Assembly: GCA_963677245.1 (NCBI GenBank)
Contig: OY781921.1
Span: 5,208,001 to 5,272,000, forward strand
Direction: 5' to 3'
From: Saccharicrinis sp963677245
GTDB taxonomy: Bacteria; Bacteroidota; Bacteroidia; Bacteroidales; Marinilabiliaceae
Length of the DNA stretch: 64,000 nt
Shown: piece after piece, positions 63,815-64,000 of the stretch
Position numbering within the stretch: the first letter of the stretch is position 1
Layout: every line of letters begins with the position of its first letter
Position numbers and translations under genes: made by a program
The notes under the pieces: generated by a model
Told to the model about the DNA's origin: nothing
Databases searched by the model: none
Seen by the model: only the letters and a program-made list of their open reading frames with translations

Positions 63815-64000
63815 TTATGGAATCAAATCGGCAAAATCATCATAAAAAGCTAATGGATACTTGTTTTTAGGCAGCAACTTTTGGTGCTTCATAAAGTCTG
63901 ATATATGTACTGTGGAGTCTTTAAAATCAGCGTTTAATTCATTTAAAATCTCTTGCCATGTTTGCTCTCCGTATGTAAGATATTCTGTTTTTCCCTGGTC
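63815..64000 (-). CDS. C-terminal part of an unidentified protein (partial)
   Basis: The minus-strand frame is open to the window edge and ends at TAA 63815-63817. 61 residues are visible, including YLTYGEQTWQEILNELNADF, HISDFMKHQKLLPKNK and ending DDFADLIP. No family recognised. It is upstream of hsdM on the same strand but separated by about 130 bases with a possible terminator. Confidence 0.55.
   Translation of the reverse strand, partial: DQGKTEYLTYGEQTWQEILNELNADFKDSTVHISDFMKHQKLLPKNKYPLAFYDDFADLIP

Overview
The window looks like a chromosomal stretch of a Bacteroidota bacterium, probably a marine or anaerobic Marinilabiliales-type organism. The evidence is a type IX secretion (T9SS) sorting tail on the first protein, lipoprotein-anchored GH97/GH29/GH31/GH78 enzymes, an RteC-like regulator, DUF4248 proteins, a CTnDOT-type tyrosine integrase and TAnnTTTG-type promoters. 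No rRNA or intact tRNA gene was found. All family names come from reading motifs; no database search was run.

Region 1 (1-17.5 kb, + strand) is a polysaccharide-degradation cluster: two right-handed beta-helix proteins (the first truncated by the window edge), then GH97, a GH78-like rhamnosidase, a DUF5703/GH95-like lipoprotein, a GH29 fucosidase with an extra sugar-binding-like tail, and a GH31 with a PA14-like insert, closed by a strong terminator at about 17.48 kb. Most carry signal peptides or lipoboxes. The set suggests a branched heteropolysaccharide containing fucose, rhamnose and alpha-xylose, alpha-glucose or alpha-galactose. No SusC/SusD, sulfatase or regulator lies inside the window.

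Region 2 (17.5-24.1 kb) is the start of an integrative element: a tyrosine integrase (-), an RteC-like protein, a helix-turn-helix protein, a DUF4406 protein and a 1033-residue primase-helicase. It is followed by a gene-free stretch with TTACTTAG-type iterated dyads, a candidate origin or operator.

Region 3 (24.5-42 kb, +) is a defence island: an Xre controller, type I restriction-modification (RM) hsdM and hsdS, three accessory genes (membrane/coiled-coil, DUF3800, PBECR-like nuclease), hsdR, a 1878-residue nuclease-STAND ATPase of Avs type, a DUF4248 gene, and a nuclease gene broken by an IS4-family insertion with a 9-bp target duplication. Excising the IS on paper restores the reading frame exactly.

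Region 4 (42.2-51.7 kb, +) is the most unusual part: an eleven-gene same-strand operon, visibly richer in GC than the defence genes. It encodes several membrane-anchored proteins, a LEA14/transglutaminase-like protein, an Arg-rich candidate capsid protein, beta-rich minor proteins, a membrane-anchored lysozyme-like protein and a fibre-like protein. No portal, terminase, sheath or tail tape-measure protein is recognisable. I interpret it, as a hypothesis, as the virion module of a tailless membrane-containing integrated virus. It is followed on the - strand by a helicase-associated-repeat protein, a J-domain protein and a second DUF4248 gene.

Region 5 (53.7-63.7 kb, - strand) is a second defence block: an AbiE-type toxin-antitoxin pair with a dyad operator, then a second type I RM system whose specificity genes form an invertible cassette. 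It has 43-bp inverted repeats, a 24-bp internal inverted repeat, a 36-bp palindrome joining two convergent hsdS genes, and an adjacent tyrosine recombinase. A partial gene enters from the right edge.
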